From Desarmillaria ectypa (Eukaryota; Basidiomycota; Agaricomycetes; Agaricales; Physalacriaceae), in NCBI GenBank assembly GCA_030407005.1, contig JAUDYN010000007.1, forward strand, positions 744,001 through 808,000: 64,000 nucleotides of DNA, given 5' to 3'. Below are positions 48,601 to 60,637 of the stretch, one piece after another. The position numbers and the translations under genes are program-made. The notes under the pieces are model-generated. The model did not search any database. It was given only the letters and a program-made list of their open reading frames with translations, and had not been told where the DNA came from. How positions within the stretch are numbered: the stretch's first letter is position 1; each line of letters opens with the position of its first letter.

Positions 48601-50844
48601 TAATCAAAACCTTCGACTTCACGTAAACTTGTCCATAAGCAGGCAGCAGGAAGGACCGCTTTCAGGAGTCGCGTCGTTGAGACAGACAACTGTCCCTGTA
48701 TACGCATATAAGTATCAAAAATCACAGCTGATGCGCAGAACTTACTTTCGTGAACAGCATCTCTTTGGGGCGAATCTGCCTTATCAAGGTTTCCAGTTTG
48801 GTGCGACAGACATCGTCTTGGAAAACGCTCAAATCAAACTGCGACGTCGCGCAGTCCAAGACACAAACGCCAAAGGTGTTATTCGACCCGCCATCAGATT
48901 CGACTTCTCTGATCGAAATGCAGTGGCCAGCATGGTCATCGGTGAGCATCGCAGGATCGACGAGAGTCCCATTAGTGTAAACTTTGTTTAGCTCCCTAAA
49001 GCCAACATTAGACAGGTGTTCTCTGGGTGATATAAAGTGGAACCCACCGTCGGACGATCTTTTCTTTCTCGCCACCTTTAGGTTTACCCTTGCCTTTATC
49101 AGTAGCTAGACGCATCTCGGCTCCGAGAGCAGTTTCAGCCTGATCTACACGACCGACTTTGTATCCTTTGCCCAAGAATTTGCTATACAAATAACTTTTA
49201 GAGGAAGGTGGCTGTATCGTGCAAGAAAACATACGCCGCCCAAAATTCGAAAGACATTTCGGGGACGCCAACCTAGTAACCTTTCAACGTCATGGAGCGC
49301 GACCCAAAAGAAAATAATTTACCATCGACATCTTGACTCTGTGGGTCAGTTTCAAATCAAATTCTTGATGGCCAACACGGGCATCATCTTCATACAGCTG
49401 AAGCAAAGACAATCAAAATCTGACTTGTTTGAAAGCAAATTAATAATACCTCGAAGAATTTTCTGACACGTACGATGAGTTTGATACTCCAAGAGATAAG
49501 CAGCACTCACCCTTTTTGAAAGAACAATATCTTTATGAGGTGAGGTTTTGAGCATACATGACAATTACGGATAGTACTCACAGTGTCGTAGTGATTTTGT
49601 TTGATTTCCCAAAACTATGGATTCATTAGATCTATATGACATACGAACCAAGTTATTCCGTACCTGCTTCTCGAAAGGTGTGAATTCTTTCCACGCACGG
49701 TTCGGGATGTAAAGCGTCCGTGGGTCATACTTGGGATCGCCAGGTCTATGTCCGTCTTTCTGCAAAAACATTATGGTCTGTTGACTATAGGACCGCGAGG
49801 GATAGGGAGATCTCACATCTTTAACATCCATCAGGAACGCGTAAGGATCTTCGGCAGACTTTTTTTCGTTCTTCTTGTCCTGCTCTCGTCGTTCTGCTGC
49901 TGTCAAGAAAGAAGAGGCACCACCAGATGCTGCACTGGACGCATTTTTGGAGGACGATGCTTTCTTTGGAGCAGGTCTCGACTTCTTTTTCTTCCCGCTG
50001 TCCTCATCTTCATCGTCGAAGTCAGTATCCGGCCCAAATGAGCGCCGAGAAGAATTGGAGCTGCGCGACTTGACGGATTTGGCGTCGTCATCTGAGTCGG
50101 AGGGCGCAATGAAGTCATCATCGTCTGAGGACGCCGTCGAGCGTGAGCCTGCATAGATGTAAATGAGTACGCATTTATAAGTTGGGGGTTGCGGGCCAAC
50201 CTTTCTTTTTGGGTGATTTCTTGAAGTGCGTCAACCGCTTGGAGAAAGATGCAGTGACTTCTTGATCGTCTTGATCGTCATCTGAAGAGGGAGCGGATAG
50301 TCGAGGTTTCTTGGCTCGGCCTAGAAGAGGTTAGCATGTTGAAAGGCATTGAATGGCGGTTTACTTTTGCTTTGCAGGGGCGATGATGGCGCTTGGCTTC
50401 CTCCAGTTGTAGAAGATGCTCGGGTTTCTTCATCGGAATCATCTTCATAAGTAATTTTCCGTTTCCCTCCGCCCTTATAAAAGTCAAGTTGTGTAAGATC
50501 AAGAAAGGCGGAATACACACGGAAGAAATACGGCTCCTTTTTCTCGGGGCATCCTCCTCAGAAAGCATATCCACATCAATGGGGTCGCTCGTCGGTGGCG
50601 TATCCTTGATGATGCTATCTCCAAAGGACGACACGGATGCAGATGAGTTCAATACGCGTATGTCTGGCTTGGTCGACTCTGGAGTACGCGGATTTTTCGG
50701 TTTCGATGTAGACGCGTTTGGCGCCTTCAAAGCAGGCTTGGACCCGTTCGATTTCGCAGGTGTCATGTTTGTGCCCTTGGATAGCCAGCCCATAAGGCTT
50801 TTCTGCTTCATGCTTTCGGTGGATGGTTTTGCCTTTGCCGCCAT
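45640..50844 (-). CDS. MSH6: DNA mismatch repair protein Msh6
   Basis: The ATG at 50844 ([20 protein letters not shown]) puts a PCNA-box-like QKSLMGWL near the N-terminus. The disordered acidic region (49900-50750) precedes [18 protein letters not shown] (49680) and, spliced, [30 protein letters not shown] and [20 protein letters not shown], the mismatch-binding domain of Msh6. The lever and clamp domains follow. In the ATPase domain [17 protein letters not shown] joins two 13-nt exons (46804-46816, 46725-46737) to form GPNMAGKST (Walker A), then VMRMTATGI and [20 protein letters not shown]. Walker [11 protein letters not shown] is on a 26-nt exon (46284-46309), and the C-terminal helix-turn-helix ends at 45640. 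Msh6 pairs with Msh2 to recognise base mismatches. A second ATG at 50883 would add 13 residues. Confidence 0.93.
46725..46737 (-). other. 13-nt microexon of MSH6 (Walker A, second half)
   Basis: Reads TGGAAAGTCTACG, preceded by TATAG and followed by GTGAGC. It supplies the G-K-S-T of the ATP-binding loop and leaves phase 0 for the next exon (46642-46668, 27 nt). Confidence 0.85.
46804..46816 (-). other. 13-nt microexon of MSH6 (Walker A, first half)
   Basis: Reads GACCGAACATGGC, preceded by GGTAG and followed by GTGGGT. Phase joins the final G of the upstream exon (LLTG) and supplies P, N, M and part of A. Confidence 0.85.
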
Positions 50845-51143
50845 GGTGAGTGGTAGAAACGTGAAGAGACGCGTTGATGCCATTTATTTGTGTAGTGGCG
50901 GTGCTACATATTTGCCTTCGCCGACGAATGTAAACTCAAGCCTGGAATCATTTCCTGCACCATAGTAATGCATATGATCATCTAAAAATCGAAAATGATT
51001 CACTAAATACTTTCATAGCATGTCTATCGTTGAATTCATGTATGCACATGCAAAGCCGCGCAAAGGTCCACTGTGTCACACATGACACGTCACGCTGACT
51101 TGCTTTTGCTCTTCCATGATACGCTGAAGCGGCCTACGCTTCA
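50845..51143. promoter_or_regulatory. Divergent promoter, MSH6 / mitochondrial GatA
   Basis: About 300 bp separates the two ATGs (260 bp if the MSH6 ATG at 50883 is used). No further feature was recognised. Confidence 0.55.
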
Positions 51144-53039
51144 ATGAACCTAGGAGCGATGAAGCAGCTATGGACTGGCTGGCGCTGCCTGTACCTTTCT
51201 CCTCGTACAATATCTTCCTACAGCAACCGAGCTCTTCATGATAAAAACTCAAGCATAAACGCGTTTGTCTGCACGAACGACACGGTGCAGTCATCTTCGG
51301 GAGATCATTTCCCACTGGGGAATGTTACTATCGGGGTCAAGGACAACATCTGCACCTCCAAGCTTCCCACAACATGTTCATCTGCGATACTGCAGGGTCT
51401 GTTTCTCACGAGACTGTCCTTATGTGCTCTCATTTGTCCTTGTTCAGGTTTCGCGCCTCCGTTTGATGCCACGGTCGTCAAACTATTGGAAGACGCAGGT
51501 GCTGTAACCCTTGGAAAGACCAACTGTGATGAATTTGGAATGGGGTCTGTCAACTAGTTCTCGGCTCGCCCTTCTGTACTCAAGCTTCCATAGCTCTCTA
51601 AATGTACATTCAGTCCATGGATCAGTTGTCAATCCCTTCCAACACCCGTCGTCTTCCGTCGCCTGGGAAAACCGTGAACGCCGATCAGCCGGGGGAAGTT
51701 CTGGAGGCAGTGCTGCTGTCGTCGCTGCCAAAATGTGTGACGCGTAAGTTCTGTGCGTTGTACACGGCCGAGCACGGTCCAACCAGATGAAGTGCAATCG
51801 GCACAGATACAGGTGGTTCTATTCGGTTGCCTGCCGCGTATTGTGGCGTCGTAGGGTTAAAGCCGTCCTATGGGTTGCTGAGTCGATGGGGCGTCGTATC
51901 CTACGCAGATAGTCTGGACTGTGTCGGGATTATCGCAAAGGACATTGACACAACGAAGCGGATTTTCGGTACGTTGGCTGCCTACTATGGAGAAGTCACT
52001 GTTCAGTCCCTCCGAAGATGTTCTCAACGTACATGACGAACGGGACCCCACCAGCACCAATCGATCAACCAGACGTGACGCTTCTCGTGCCGTTGAGATT
52101 CAACTGAAATCTTGGATTGGCTTAAAAGGGGGAAACCTCCATGGCATAAAGATAGGCATACCCGAGGTTTACAATCGCCCCTCCGCAGATGTTCGGACCA
52201 TGTACTCATTGAATATATTTAGGAATATTTCCCCCTCGAATTGTCGCATTCTATATTGAAAAATACTCGGAGCATGATTGCCTCGCTGAAGAAACTAGGT
52301 GCCACCGTTGTCCCTGTGTCTTTGACATCTACATCGTTCGCTCTCAGTGCGTACTACGTCATCGCCAGCGCAGAAGCAAGTAGTAACCTGGCTCGGTATG
52401 ATGGTATCCAATACGGCATGTGTCAACATTTTGTTCAATTTTCCGTACCTGAATGACAAATTGGATTAGGATTGCATATCAAGCCGCCACCCGGAACGGA
52501 CCTAACCAAGACTTCAAAAATCTATGCACATTCTCGGTCGAAAGGATTTGGCTCTGAAGTCCAAAAACGGATTCTCTTAGGGACTTACTCTTTAACCGCC
52601 GAGTATGTCTCCATTTAATACGTCTTATGCATATCACTAATTTGAGTCTATCCCAAGTTCGTTCGATAATTACTTTCTTCAAGCCCTTCGAGTACGCCGA
52701 CTAGTCAGGGACGACTTTAATCGTGTGTTCCGCATGCTGAACGTTCGAGTTTCAAATCAAATCCCCAATGTCGATGGAGTCGATGTATTGATGCACCCAT
52801 CAGCCATTCGTACCGCTCCTCTTCTAGATGGAGAAGATTCGTCTGGCTTGGATGTGTACGTACAAGACGTACTGACTGCACCGGCGTCCTTGGCTGGTTT
52901 ACCAGCTATTAGCGTACCAATAGTCAACAAGGAAGGTGATGGGTGGCCGGTGGGGATTAGTATAGTCGGCCAATGGGGTTCTGATGAGATGGTTATGAAT
53001 ATTGGAGAAGTAGTAGAGTCACTCAATTTTAATCCTTGA
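51144..53039 (+). CDS. HER2: Mitochondrial glutamyl-tRNA(Gln) amidotransferase subunit A (GatA/HER2)
   Basis: The amidase signature fold is assembled over about nine exons. The first exons carry [20 protein letters not shown] (catalytic Lys), [20 protein letters not shown] and [36 protein letters not shown] holds the cis-Ser, and [20 protein letters not shown] the nucleophile Ser. Then come [80 protein letters not shown] and [20 protein letters not shown]. The stop is at 53037-53039. One intron (52416-52469) appears to use a GC-AG border. The subunit releases ammonia from glutamine to turn Glu-tRNA(Gln) into Gln-tRNA(Gln) in mitochondria. ATG 51159 ([15 protein letters not shown]) is an alternative start. 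Confidence 0.9.
52416..52469 (+). other. Probable GC-AG intron in the GatA gene
   Basis: Donor TACG|GCATGT and acceptor GGATTAG|GATTG restore [15 protein letters not shown] in frame. The nearest GT (GTGTCA, 52420) would shift the frame and destroy the conserved PPPGTDL segment. Confidence 0.7.
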
Positions 53040-53198
53040 TTCACATTCAACGCTATTGGTGTGGCATTGTAAGTGGAGTTATATACCAGGGTCCATCTGC
53101 GTGCTGAAAGACGTGTTCAAGATATAATCGGCATGCAATGCGTTGCCATGAGCTCAAGAAATCAAAGGAAAACGGCCAAAGAGGGCCGCCATTTCTTC

Positions 53199-55322
53199 CT
53201 AGAAGATATTCACTTTCTCTGTTGCTTCTCTTCGCAGCGCCGCCCAACGTTCTCTCAGCGTATCAAATTCGTCTATCTTGTGTTTCAGTCCATCTAGCTC
53301 GTTTCGTATCTCTCCCAGTCCTTCATCACTTGGCATCGCGTAGTCAATAGGCGTGCGTCGACCTGCAACGTCTCCCTCTTGCTCCGGATCTGGCTGGGGA
53401 AGGAGCTTGTCGAGTGTTGGATTGATGCCTCTCGGAAAATGCTGCATCCGAGACGCCACTGCCCTGCTCCTCTTCTGCGGAGCCGTATCCTCGTCTGCCT
53501 CGCGAAGACGCTTCCAAGAGCGTGGCGAGCGATTTTCAAGGCGTTGAATCTCCAAGTCGATTCGATTCTCTTCCTCTCGGGACGAACTAGACCTTCGCAT
53601 CCTTTTCTTTCGGGGATGACTCTTTTGTCCTATCCGAGTGCCTTGCGATGGAAGTTCGGGATCACTACCAGCAACAGTGCACCTCGTTTGCCGAAACATG
53701 CATTCCCGGCACCTTTTTTGTTTTGGAGTGCCAGTGCGCTCGCAGGCCCATCCACCTTTGATGCACTCGGTGTACTGATCCAGAATTATCAGCAAAATCT
53801 TTTAATTCACTGATGAAAAACCTTACTAGGCTTGCAGCCTTCACCGGAATAGCATCCCATTCCCTGACATCCCTCGGACCGATCTTGGTTCCTTTAATAT
53901 TTCTTGCTTCGGTCGCACGGATTCCGGCGAATACCATGCGACACCATACCCTTACATCTGTTTGTTCCTTCGCTACCCCCCGTTCTTCTGGAGAAACGAA
54001 ATTAAGCTGGGCAACGAGCTTTCTTATTCCTTCGTCGTCCAAGATCTAAATTTTGAAGAAGGTGCAAATACTGGGTGACGACATTCAGCGAGTTGTATCG
54101 AGATTGCCCCAAGGGACAAGATCCACGAACCACCTCTTTGTATTCTTCAAAGAGTTCTTCATCATCCGAATCCGAATCATCCCCAGCATCATCGATGATC
54201 ACTTTGTTTTTTGGTCCAGTCGAATCGGGTGCACCGGCTCTCCCAGTCAGGGTACACTTCTTCTGACAAAGAACGCATTCTTTACATCTCACGACCCTAC
54301 GCACGCCCGTGTATTCACACGGATAATTGGACTTGACACATTCACTACACTGTACATGAAAGTTTCGATTTCCCGATTATTCGCATGAGAAAGAAGACCC
54401 ACCGGGTTCAGTGCCTTCACAGGGACGATGTCCCACTCCCGAACATCAAATTTCATAATCCTATAGCCCACCAGCTTGCGCGCCGCGGTGGCTCGCGTAC
54501 TCGCGAACACCAGACTGCACCAAACTCGAGGATCTGTCTACTCTTTTGCCATAACTCTCTGGTCCTCGGTGAGTCGACCGAAATGCAAAATAAGTTTCCT
54601 GGCGCCATCGTCGTCTAGTCCTTTTCCTGCGTTGTATCGGTAGAGTAGCCGGAGGTACTGCGCAAGAACCTCAGAAAATTGAAGAATAATGGGACGGCCT
54701 TTAACTATACCTTGCCGTAGTCGTTGGATGGGCCGGGCATAATATTCTCGTCCGAGTCATCAGAGCTGCAGGAAACAAAGTCCCTGCGACCAGAAGATAT
54801 GTCTTTGCCAGGCGCATTTACCACCAGTATGGGCCTTGAAGTCTCTGGGTTGAATCGGGCTGCCCTTACAACATCCCTTGGCTCAAAATATCCTTCGAAT
54901 TCTTCTCAAGGAAATGGCGGCCCTTGAGAATCTCCCATCCCTCGTCACATAAGCACAATGACTGGAACAATGCTGTCTGTCATCGTCAAATTAATATGAG
55001 AAAATTTCTGCAGCGATTATGATCATATCTCTTACTCTGGCCTGGACGAGACGTCGATCGTTTTCTAGACACCGAGGTTGATTCTTGAGTTCATCGTAGG
55101 CGCGCACTAAGCCAGGAATTCTTGCACAGATAAATTGGACAGCATCTTTTGGAACTGTTAGGGAGGTGGAAATTTCGACACCAAGGGCTCCGAATTTCAT
55201 CGCGTCGGCGAGATGAAATTTTCGTTTCGATGTGTCGGTCCCGGCTGGCGTTATTTCTATTACAACGGGCTTGCCTCGCTCACGGCATCCCGCACCTTCG
55301 GAAGCTTCTTGTATCACTGACT
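53199..55322 (-). pseudogene. Broken, internally repeated gene with Zn2Cys6-like clusters
   Basis: Two homologous units lie in tandem. The distal unit (about 54060-54680) has CSECVKSNYPCEYTG then CKECVLCQKKC, a perfect C-x2-C-x6-C-x10-C-x2-C-x6-C zinc cluster. It is preceded by DVREWDIVPVKALNP and LDDDGARKLILHF. The proximal unit (53199-54042) has DVREWDAIPVKAASL, then YTECIKGGWACERTG with CRECMFRQTRC, where the first Cys is Tyr. Its tail ends in a coiled coil (LKHKIDEFDTLRERWAALRR). Breaks: an in-frame TAG at 54538-54540 where the other unit has a Gln codon (AKE-stop-TDPRVWC against AKEQTDVRVWC), a frameshift near 54890-54905, and another at the unit junction near 54040-54055. The upstream exon (55020-55322; FGALGVEISTSLTVPKDAVQ) lacks an ATG. 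The original may have been a transcription factor; it is probably dead, though a shorter transcript cannot be excluded. Confidence 0.7.
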
Positions 55323-55507
55323 AGGTGTTAAGCTCACTTAGCACCGACGATCAGACTGCAAATATATATCAGGTAATTAACTAATACAGTCCACGTTGTA
55401 AAAGGTCATGCCATCGTCATGATAGTATGTGTGGCGGTCATAAAGTAAGCAATATCCATCCAGATTCATCAGAACACGTCTTTTCTCTCGTATCGATACA
55501 TAACATC

Positions 55508-57732
55508 TTACACAAATTTCATTCCACCCTTGCGTTGAACCAAGTACTGTCTCGCGACCGCAAGGCATATCGTGCCGGAGATGATCACGACCTGATTGCC
55601 GTAAGTAATCCACCCCAAAGTGCAAAACTCAGACACGGTACTCACGCAAGCAAACAGCAGGGGTCGCCACCATATGTACTCTGGGGATTTCAACAGTGCC
55701 CCAGCGATAGGACTTCCTGTCAAAAGGCCGAGCCCAATGAAGAAGCAGGAAATGCCTATCCGAAGTCTACCATATTTCTCAATAAGCACGCTCCGAAAGA
55801 AAATGTCATGCTTTACCCTATATCATCCAAAGTAGGGCTGCGAGTGAACGACGCAACAGCCGGCGTCGCTACAGTTAAGAAAGCCCCAGAAAAGAATCCG
55901 TACAGCACGCCAAACACTGCCATGCCTGCAATAGTATGTACCCCGAGCAAAGCCCACACCAGGCTTCCCGTTATGAAACCACTTGGTATGATAACTGATG
56001 GTAATGGCAATCAGCGAAAAGTTCACATGGAACCCGAAGCACGCAAAAACGTGCCTGTGAATGGGCCGTACTTGTCGGCCAGTAGGTTGGGAATAAATCG
56101 TCCGAACAGCGATCCAGCATTCAAGACAGGGAGCTGCGCGCCCTCGAATCAGAGATACCGTAATGTCAGTGATGCGATAAGAAGTCGTACCGTCCATGTC
56201 AGGAAACTGTGATCGACCCCGTGAAGCTCCGCAAACAGTTGCAGATAAAAGACTGCGAGTCGCGCTCATGATGAGTTGCGCCGGTTGAAGGAGGTAAACT
56301 AGACGTACAGGGAATGAAGAGTCCCCAGAATCCTAGTGTTATCCTAAAAGACCGTAAGTCTAACGTGGCTCGGAAGAGGGCTAGGAACACTTACCCAACG
56401 ACGGTCAACCAGTACGGGAAATCGTATAAAATCTTATCCATATCGATGGGGGCCCGTTTCCGTGGTGGGACTGCCAAACGACCGTCAATATCCAGGAACT
56501 GCTTCGGAGATGAAGAGAACACACGTCTCGGTCGCATTAGTAGGTTTGCAAGCGCCAAAAGGAAGAGGTCTATGAATGCTATGAAACTAGAAGCTAATTT
56601 AGCAAAATATTACTCCGATATGGAAACCAAGACTCACCGAACAGCCCAAGGGAATCCAAGGCCAGTCTTGCCAAACACCCTATTCAGTAGAATCGGGTAA
56701 ATGATAGCTCCCAGAGCGCCACCTTCACAACGCTTCATCACCAGATACCATCGGAAGTAATGTTCAATTCATACCTGACACTACGAATCCCATCGCCACG
56801 GCTCTCTTCACCCGGAAATAGTGTGATAACACACTAATCGAAGGTATGAACATGCAGCCCATCCCAAGCCCCATGCCAAATCCTTGCGACAGCAAAGTTT
56901 GATAGAATTGGTGGGGTTGCGTCAAGGATAACATGAACGAACTGCGAAGTATATGGTGAGATTTAAGCATCGTTTGCGATTGGGGCATTCGACGTACGAA
57001 AATAGGAACAGAAGGCTCCCACCCAGCATGAGGTGATGAAAGTATCCTTGATCGAATAGTTTACCCGATAGCAGACCAAGGGAGAACAATAAACAGAGTT
57101 GCACGGAACCGATCCAACTTATTTGTGAAGCGGAATGTTCGGATAAAGAGGTTCTCTGTGAAGTGTCAATTCCGAACGGACCCCAGATGAAATGGACACG
57201 CACTGTATAATAGTCCTGATACACTGAATGTATAGATCAGTATCACATCCACATAGAAGTACACCCCAACTGACCCCCAAAACTCTGGGAAAGTGACAAT
57301 CAGCCTTCACAAAAAAAAATATGAAAAGCATAGATAATCTCACCTGGACATTTCCAAACGTGCCTAATGCGCAAAGTAAATATCGGTCTCGAGATTCCAT
57401 CATAGTCAGAACACATACACATCCCAACGAAAGCACTAAAATCGTTGCTCAACCGCAAATTCGGAAAATTCAAAGGATCAAAATACACACCCTCCACAGA
57501 CCGTTGCCCAGCCACGGAATGAGCCTTCAGGGAACCGAAGTTGAGCTTGTGCTCTCTGCTTTTCAGCGTCGAGGTCGTCATCTTGGTTAGAAATTCGTTT
57601 ATCAGGCTCCTCGTCACCGAGATGCGTCGCAGTAGGTGATACAGCCATCTGCCGGTCGTCGGCATCATTTGCGCTGGCAGCAATAGAATCGCTAGACGGC
57701 GACACAAATCGTGACGACGGTGGTGAACTCAT
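55508..57732 (-). CDS. MFS transporter, monocarboxylate (MCT/Mch)-like
   Basis: The ATG at 57732 (MSSPPSSRFVSPSSDSIAAS) begins a polar cytosolic leader ending FRGWATVCGGCVF, the start of helix 1 typical of fungal MCT-type permeases. Later blocks are FGIDTSQRTSLSEHSASQIS, WIGSVQLCLLFSLGLLSGKL, FDQGYFHHLMLGGSLLFLFS, YQTLLSQGFGMGLGMGCMFI, HYFRVKRAVAMGFVVSG, ALGAIIYPILLNRVFGKTGL, LFGRFIPNLLADKYGPFTG, GVLYGFFSGAFLTVATPAVA and GLGLLTGSPIAGALL. About 12 membrane segments fit. Intron borders in the second half are approximate. The stop is at 55508. The substrate is unknown; yeast relatives carry riboflavin or are of unknown function. It lies next to the broken zinc-cluster gene, so a lost transporter-regulator pair is possible but conjectural. 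Confidence 0.8.
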
Positions 57733-58572
57733 CAGGGAAGGGGAGACGAGGATGATGGAGGAGGGGAAGAGAGAGGAAGGACGCAGACCGCAAGTCCTAG
57801 CACCGAGACGATGTAAATCACTTGGGAACGTCGTGGCAATTAGAACATTAGTTCATGAATTGATAGGGCTCGGACATATTTGTCGAGTTCTATTCCTGAT
57901 GCCCGAGGCACGTCCAAGTGGCAGGTCTCGCGCCGGGAATCACAGAACACGTTCAACTGCGAATTTCGAAAGGAGCAGAAGATGACATTCGGCATCGGGT
58001 AGATCTGGTCCGACAAGTTTAGTGATGAGATGGCCTCATTGGCGACGATAGCGATGGCCTTGCCAAACAACACACAGAGAACCAAGGTCGAGGCAGCTTC
58101 CAACCGGAATTCATTCAATTGCCACAGTGGCGTAACGGTTGTATGGTATGATGGAAGCGACATTAATACCGAGACGGGGAAATACCCGATCGTAGAATTG
58201 GAAAATGGGAGAGAACATGTTGTCACAGCAGTTGAGCTTTGTCGTATACATAACGTTAAAGGTTTTGTTTTCTGATCACTATGGAACTGCAAGCGATCAA
58301 GAACAAAGATCAAGTGACAGTGACTGACCAAACATCGCCCAGCGACAAGTCTGCAATCGTATCCACATGGCTCGCACCAACTACTCTTCTTCACTAATAT
58401 ACACGCGTGCGTTACAACAGATCTAAAATTATCCAGGTATCAGTGCTGTGTATCGGATATGTATATGAAATGGCAGGGGAGCAATCCAGCTGCAACAAAA
58501 ATAAATAAATAACATCAGTATGAAAAACCTCGGCGAAACCCTGCCGTTCCGCCCGCCGCGACGTAAAATTTC
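57733..58572. other. 840 bp intergenic, one weak plus-strand frame
   Basis: The left part is the promoter of the MFS transporter. A plus-strand frame from ATG 58030 to 58275 (81 codons) contains VVWYDGSDINTETGKYPIVE then LENGREHVVTAVELCRI, which has the look of conserved protein rather than chance. It is loosely like the NGxxGxV...PxVxFxNGRE stretch after the motor core of Pif1-type helicases, or like part of a PAZ domain. Nothing on either side extends it convincingly. The overlapping minus frame (57840-58394) lacks an ATG and motifs. Confidence 0.35.
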
Positions 58573-60637
58573 TCACAGCGACACAGGTCGTACATAACTA
58601 GCGAGCGCCCAACCTACCTCACCGTCGCCTTTGCCCCCACTCGCCACCCGCCTTACCAGTAGCAGATTGTCCGGCTCATTCGCCTCCTCGTCATCCACAA
58701 AGAGTCTCAACCCCTTGCTGATATGCAGTTTCGGATGACCGGTCTCACGGAGGACTTCGTAAGCCTCACCCGGACCTATGATCTTCAAAAATGGATACGA
58801 GTCGTAGGTGTATTCCTGCGACGGGGGTGAGAACGGATACACCGCCCGCACCACATACATTCCTGGCAGCTCCTTCCGTCTACTGCTCTTCCGACTCTTT
58901 ATCGAAGAACTTGAAGGCGTCCCGGGTCTTCTGATCTTCTGCGACGGCACGGGGGAAAGAGGCTGGGGACTTTCTACCACCCTTGTTGCGCATGCATAGT
59001 CATACCCGATATCATAATCATAATCCGCGCTTGACTTGGTCGTTTTCGATCTAATGCTGGCACTCGATGAACTCATCAAAGGGATTGGTGACGAGACTCG
59101 CGGAATCGAACCCGCAGAGGACGAACGTCGCGTAGGCGTCTTTCGCAGCCTCTCGACAATTCTGAAACGCGCCAGAACAGCGTCGACTTCTTCCCAGCGT
59201 TCCCACCATACACGTACGGTGTCACCTGTCTGCAGGTCTTCTCCTTCTACGCTCAACATGTCCCAGAGATCCCGCCATGCAAGCCCCGCATCTAACCAGT
59301 AGGCTTCTTGCACACGCGCAAGACGTATTATGCATCCCGATAAGACTCTGTCAGCCATGCTCACATATTTTGGCAGCTCCTCAGCCAGTTTGGCGCGCAG
59401 GGCGAGATACTCGTTGGAGGCTTTAATTAGGTCAGGAGGCGGGCGGTTCTTCTGCGAAAGAGGCATGTGGATAAGGTGTGTATGCAAAGGTAATAGAGTG
59501 TTCTGGAGGGTGTTTAGCAGGTGAAGGGGGTTAGTGAGGGTGTTGAGGAGATCTGTGAGTGGGTTCATCAAGTTTGAGGTGAGACGCTGGGATAATGTTG
59601 TGGTAAGAGGCAATAAAACGTTCGTGATGAGTCCCATAAAGGCACCGAATGAATCAGACTGGACCTCCCCAGTCAAACCAATAACACTGGAAAAGGACAA
59701 AGAGAACAGACGGAGATGATTCGTCGCTGTTGCCACAGAATGTGACCAGTCAAGGATATTCTGTGCCAGCTGGTTGGCAAAGGACTGTATGCGCAATATA
59801 TGCGTATGAAGTCGTGAAATGAGCAAACTCTCGTCGGAATCGGGCGGTGGCGGTCGCCTACGACTGATACTCTTGATGCGAACAAGGAGATCTTTGTTAG
59901 TACGCTTCAAAACATCCTTGACGACCTCTGTGCGCCGTCGCTCCTCGTTGACGCGTTGGGCAACTTCCTGTACGGCATCTCTCGCGAGACGGATGTTTTC
60001 CTTGTCCGGGTGATCATCCGGAGTTTCTTCAAGAATCGTGGTAAGGAGAAGGGGGTACTTTAGAAGACGTTGGACGGGCTTGATGAGCATGGAGTGCAGG
60101 TCCCATGCATGAGACAGTGATGCAGCAATGGTGCGTGTCTGGGTGTGGTATGCGGTGAGTGCCGGGGTCACGGGTAGCAACTGGAGATGGCTCGACGCCG
60201 TGTCCTGGCGAGATATATAGAACTTGTACGGGCGCTCCATCTCGGGTATCGTCTTGAGGAATAGGTCGCCAACATTGTCCTCATCGAGAGCTATTTGCAG
60301 CGCATCGCAAAAGTCGTTGGCGAACACGGCCAGATCAGCGATGTTGCTAAAGACGATCCTGACGTCTTCCGGCGTCATGGGTGGTGAGTCCATCGTTGAC
60401 GACGATGAGGACGAAGCCAGCTCTATGTCTTGTCCTGCGCTTGATTAATGAAAGAATATGGATGGCCGCCGTTCACGCACCTCTTGCCAACGGCATGTGC
60501 ACCTCCCGTACCAGAACCAGGTCAGACGCATACGCCCTTTCCGATGCGAGCAGCTCCTGTAGAGCATGCTGTCTCTTCGTCGTCGGCCTCGGTGGCTTGG
60601 ATGAGTGTTCGGCGATGGAAGAGGACGGCGAGCCCAT
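58573..60637 (-). CDS. DH-BAR-SH3 guanine nucleotide exchange factor (DNMBP/Tuba-like), 672 aa
   Basis: Two exons, 60637-60481 and 60434-58573, join to 672 residues. The DH domain begins RQHALQELLASERAYASDLV and continues MTPEDVRIVFSNIADLAVFA, SMLIKPVQRLLKYPLLLTTI with EETPDDHPDKENI, the strongest DH signature. A helical region (about 59300-59850) matches the BAR-like part after DH in Tuba proteins. The Ser-rich linker (58900-59100) is followed by an SH3-like C-terminus (YVVRAVYPFSPPSQEYTY to GWALASYVRPVSL). Such GEFs usually act on Cdc42 at membranes and link to actin; the target here is inferred. The in-frame TTG at 60655 was rejected in favour of the ATG at 60637 (MGSPSSSIAEHSSKPPRP). Confidence 0.85.

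Noticed and set aside
53160..53210. Short plus-strand similarity (GGGCCGCCATTTC, reading RHFFLE) to the minus strand near 54900-54930
   Set aside because: About 13 identical bases with weak flanks; too short to claim an inverted repeat without an alignment statistic.
57840..58394. 184-codon open frame on the minus strand
   Set aside because: It begins with GTG rather than ATG, has no recognisable motif, and overlaps a more protein-like plus-strand frame.
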